This document shows positions 6,277-6,285 of a stretch of DNA of 6,285 nt, piece by piece. This DNA is from an uncultured Rhodospirillaceae bacterium. GTDB lineage: Bacteria > Pseudomonadota > Alphaproteobacteria > RF32 > CAG-239. The notes beneath the pieces are model-generated. The model made no database searches. It was not told the origin of the DNA and worked only from the letters and a program-made list of their open reading frames with translations. The first letter of the stretch is position 1, and each line of letters begins with the position of its first letter. Where the stretch lies: assembly GCA_900313185.1 (NCBI GenBank), contig OMQI01000071.1, positions 1 through 6,285 of the forward strand. The letters run 5' to 3'. The position numbers and the translations under genes were made by a program.

Positions 6277-6285
6277 TTAGTCCAT
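6277..6285 (-). other. Possible last codons of an upstream minus-strand gene
   Basis: The final 9 bases read ATG GAC TAA on the minus strand. The TAA at 6279-6277 sits just before the MetK-family ribosome site, where the end of an upstream co-directional gene would be expected in such a compact genome. Nine bases cannot prove a reading frame, so this is only a hint. Confidence 0.15.

Noticed and set aside
6262..6285. SAM riboswitch upstream of the MetK-family gene
   Set aside because: Only 24 bases are available, far too few for any known SAM riboswitch, and they show only a ribosome site and a possible stop codon.

Overview
The window comes from a low-GC (about 40% by eye) Gram-negative-type bacterium. 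It is gene-dense, uses Shine-Dalgarno starts, carries a periplasm-spanning efflux system of the proteobacterial YbhGFSR type and has a lipoprotein with a bacterial lipobox. Protein similarity to Escherichia coli YbhG/F/S/R, recalled from memory rather than searched, points to a proteobacterium. The AT-rich codon use and divergent proteins would fit an uncultured, host-associated alphaproteobacterium, but that placement is only a guess.

Layout. Positions 1-406 (minus strand) hold the N-terminal 135 codons of a lipoprotein that runs off the left edge. It has a lipobox Cys at residue 38 and an HExxH motif at residues 109-113. Positions 407-541 form a divergent AT-rich intergenic region. It contains a good sigma70-type promoter for the lipoprotein (TTGACA, 17 nt, TATTCT) and a weaker candidate promoter for the rightward operon. 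Positions 542-5266 (plus strand) form one tightly overlapped operon in the order membrane fusion protein, fused double ABC ATPase, permease 1, permease 2, the same order as ybhG-ybhF-ybhS-ybhR. Positions 5263-6261 (minus strand) hold a convergent gene for a short, divergent, cysteine-rich S-adenosylmethionine synthetase (MetK family), whose stop codon overlaps the last permease stop. The last 9 bases may hold the end of another minus-strand gene.

How the genes work together. The four operon proteins should form one tripartite-type ABC-2 exporter. The two permeases make the membrane heterodimer, the double ATPase powers it, and the inner-membrane-anchored fusion protein reaches through the periplasm to a TolC-like outer-membrane channel that is not encoded here. 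Its substrate cannot be read from sequence. The TetR-type regulator (CecR) that accompanies the E. coli operon is absent from this side of the cluster. The MetK-family enzyme is on the opposite strand and has no visible functional link to the exporter.

No RNA gene, CRISPR array, insertion sequence or convincing intrinsic terminator was found. The points most worth a second look are the HExxH lipoprotein, the shortened MetK with all recognisable catalytic residues but a clipped active-site loop, the pair of cysteines flanking the tip of the fusion-protein hairpin, and the asymmetric ATP sites of the double ATPase.
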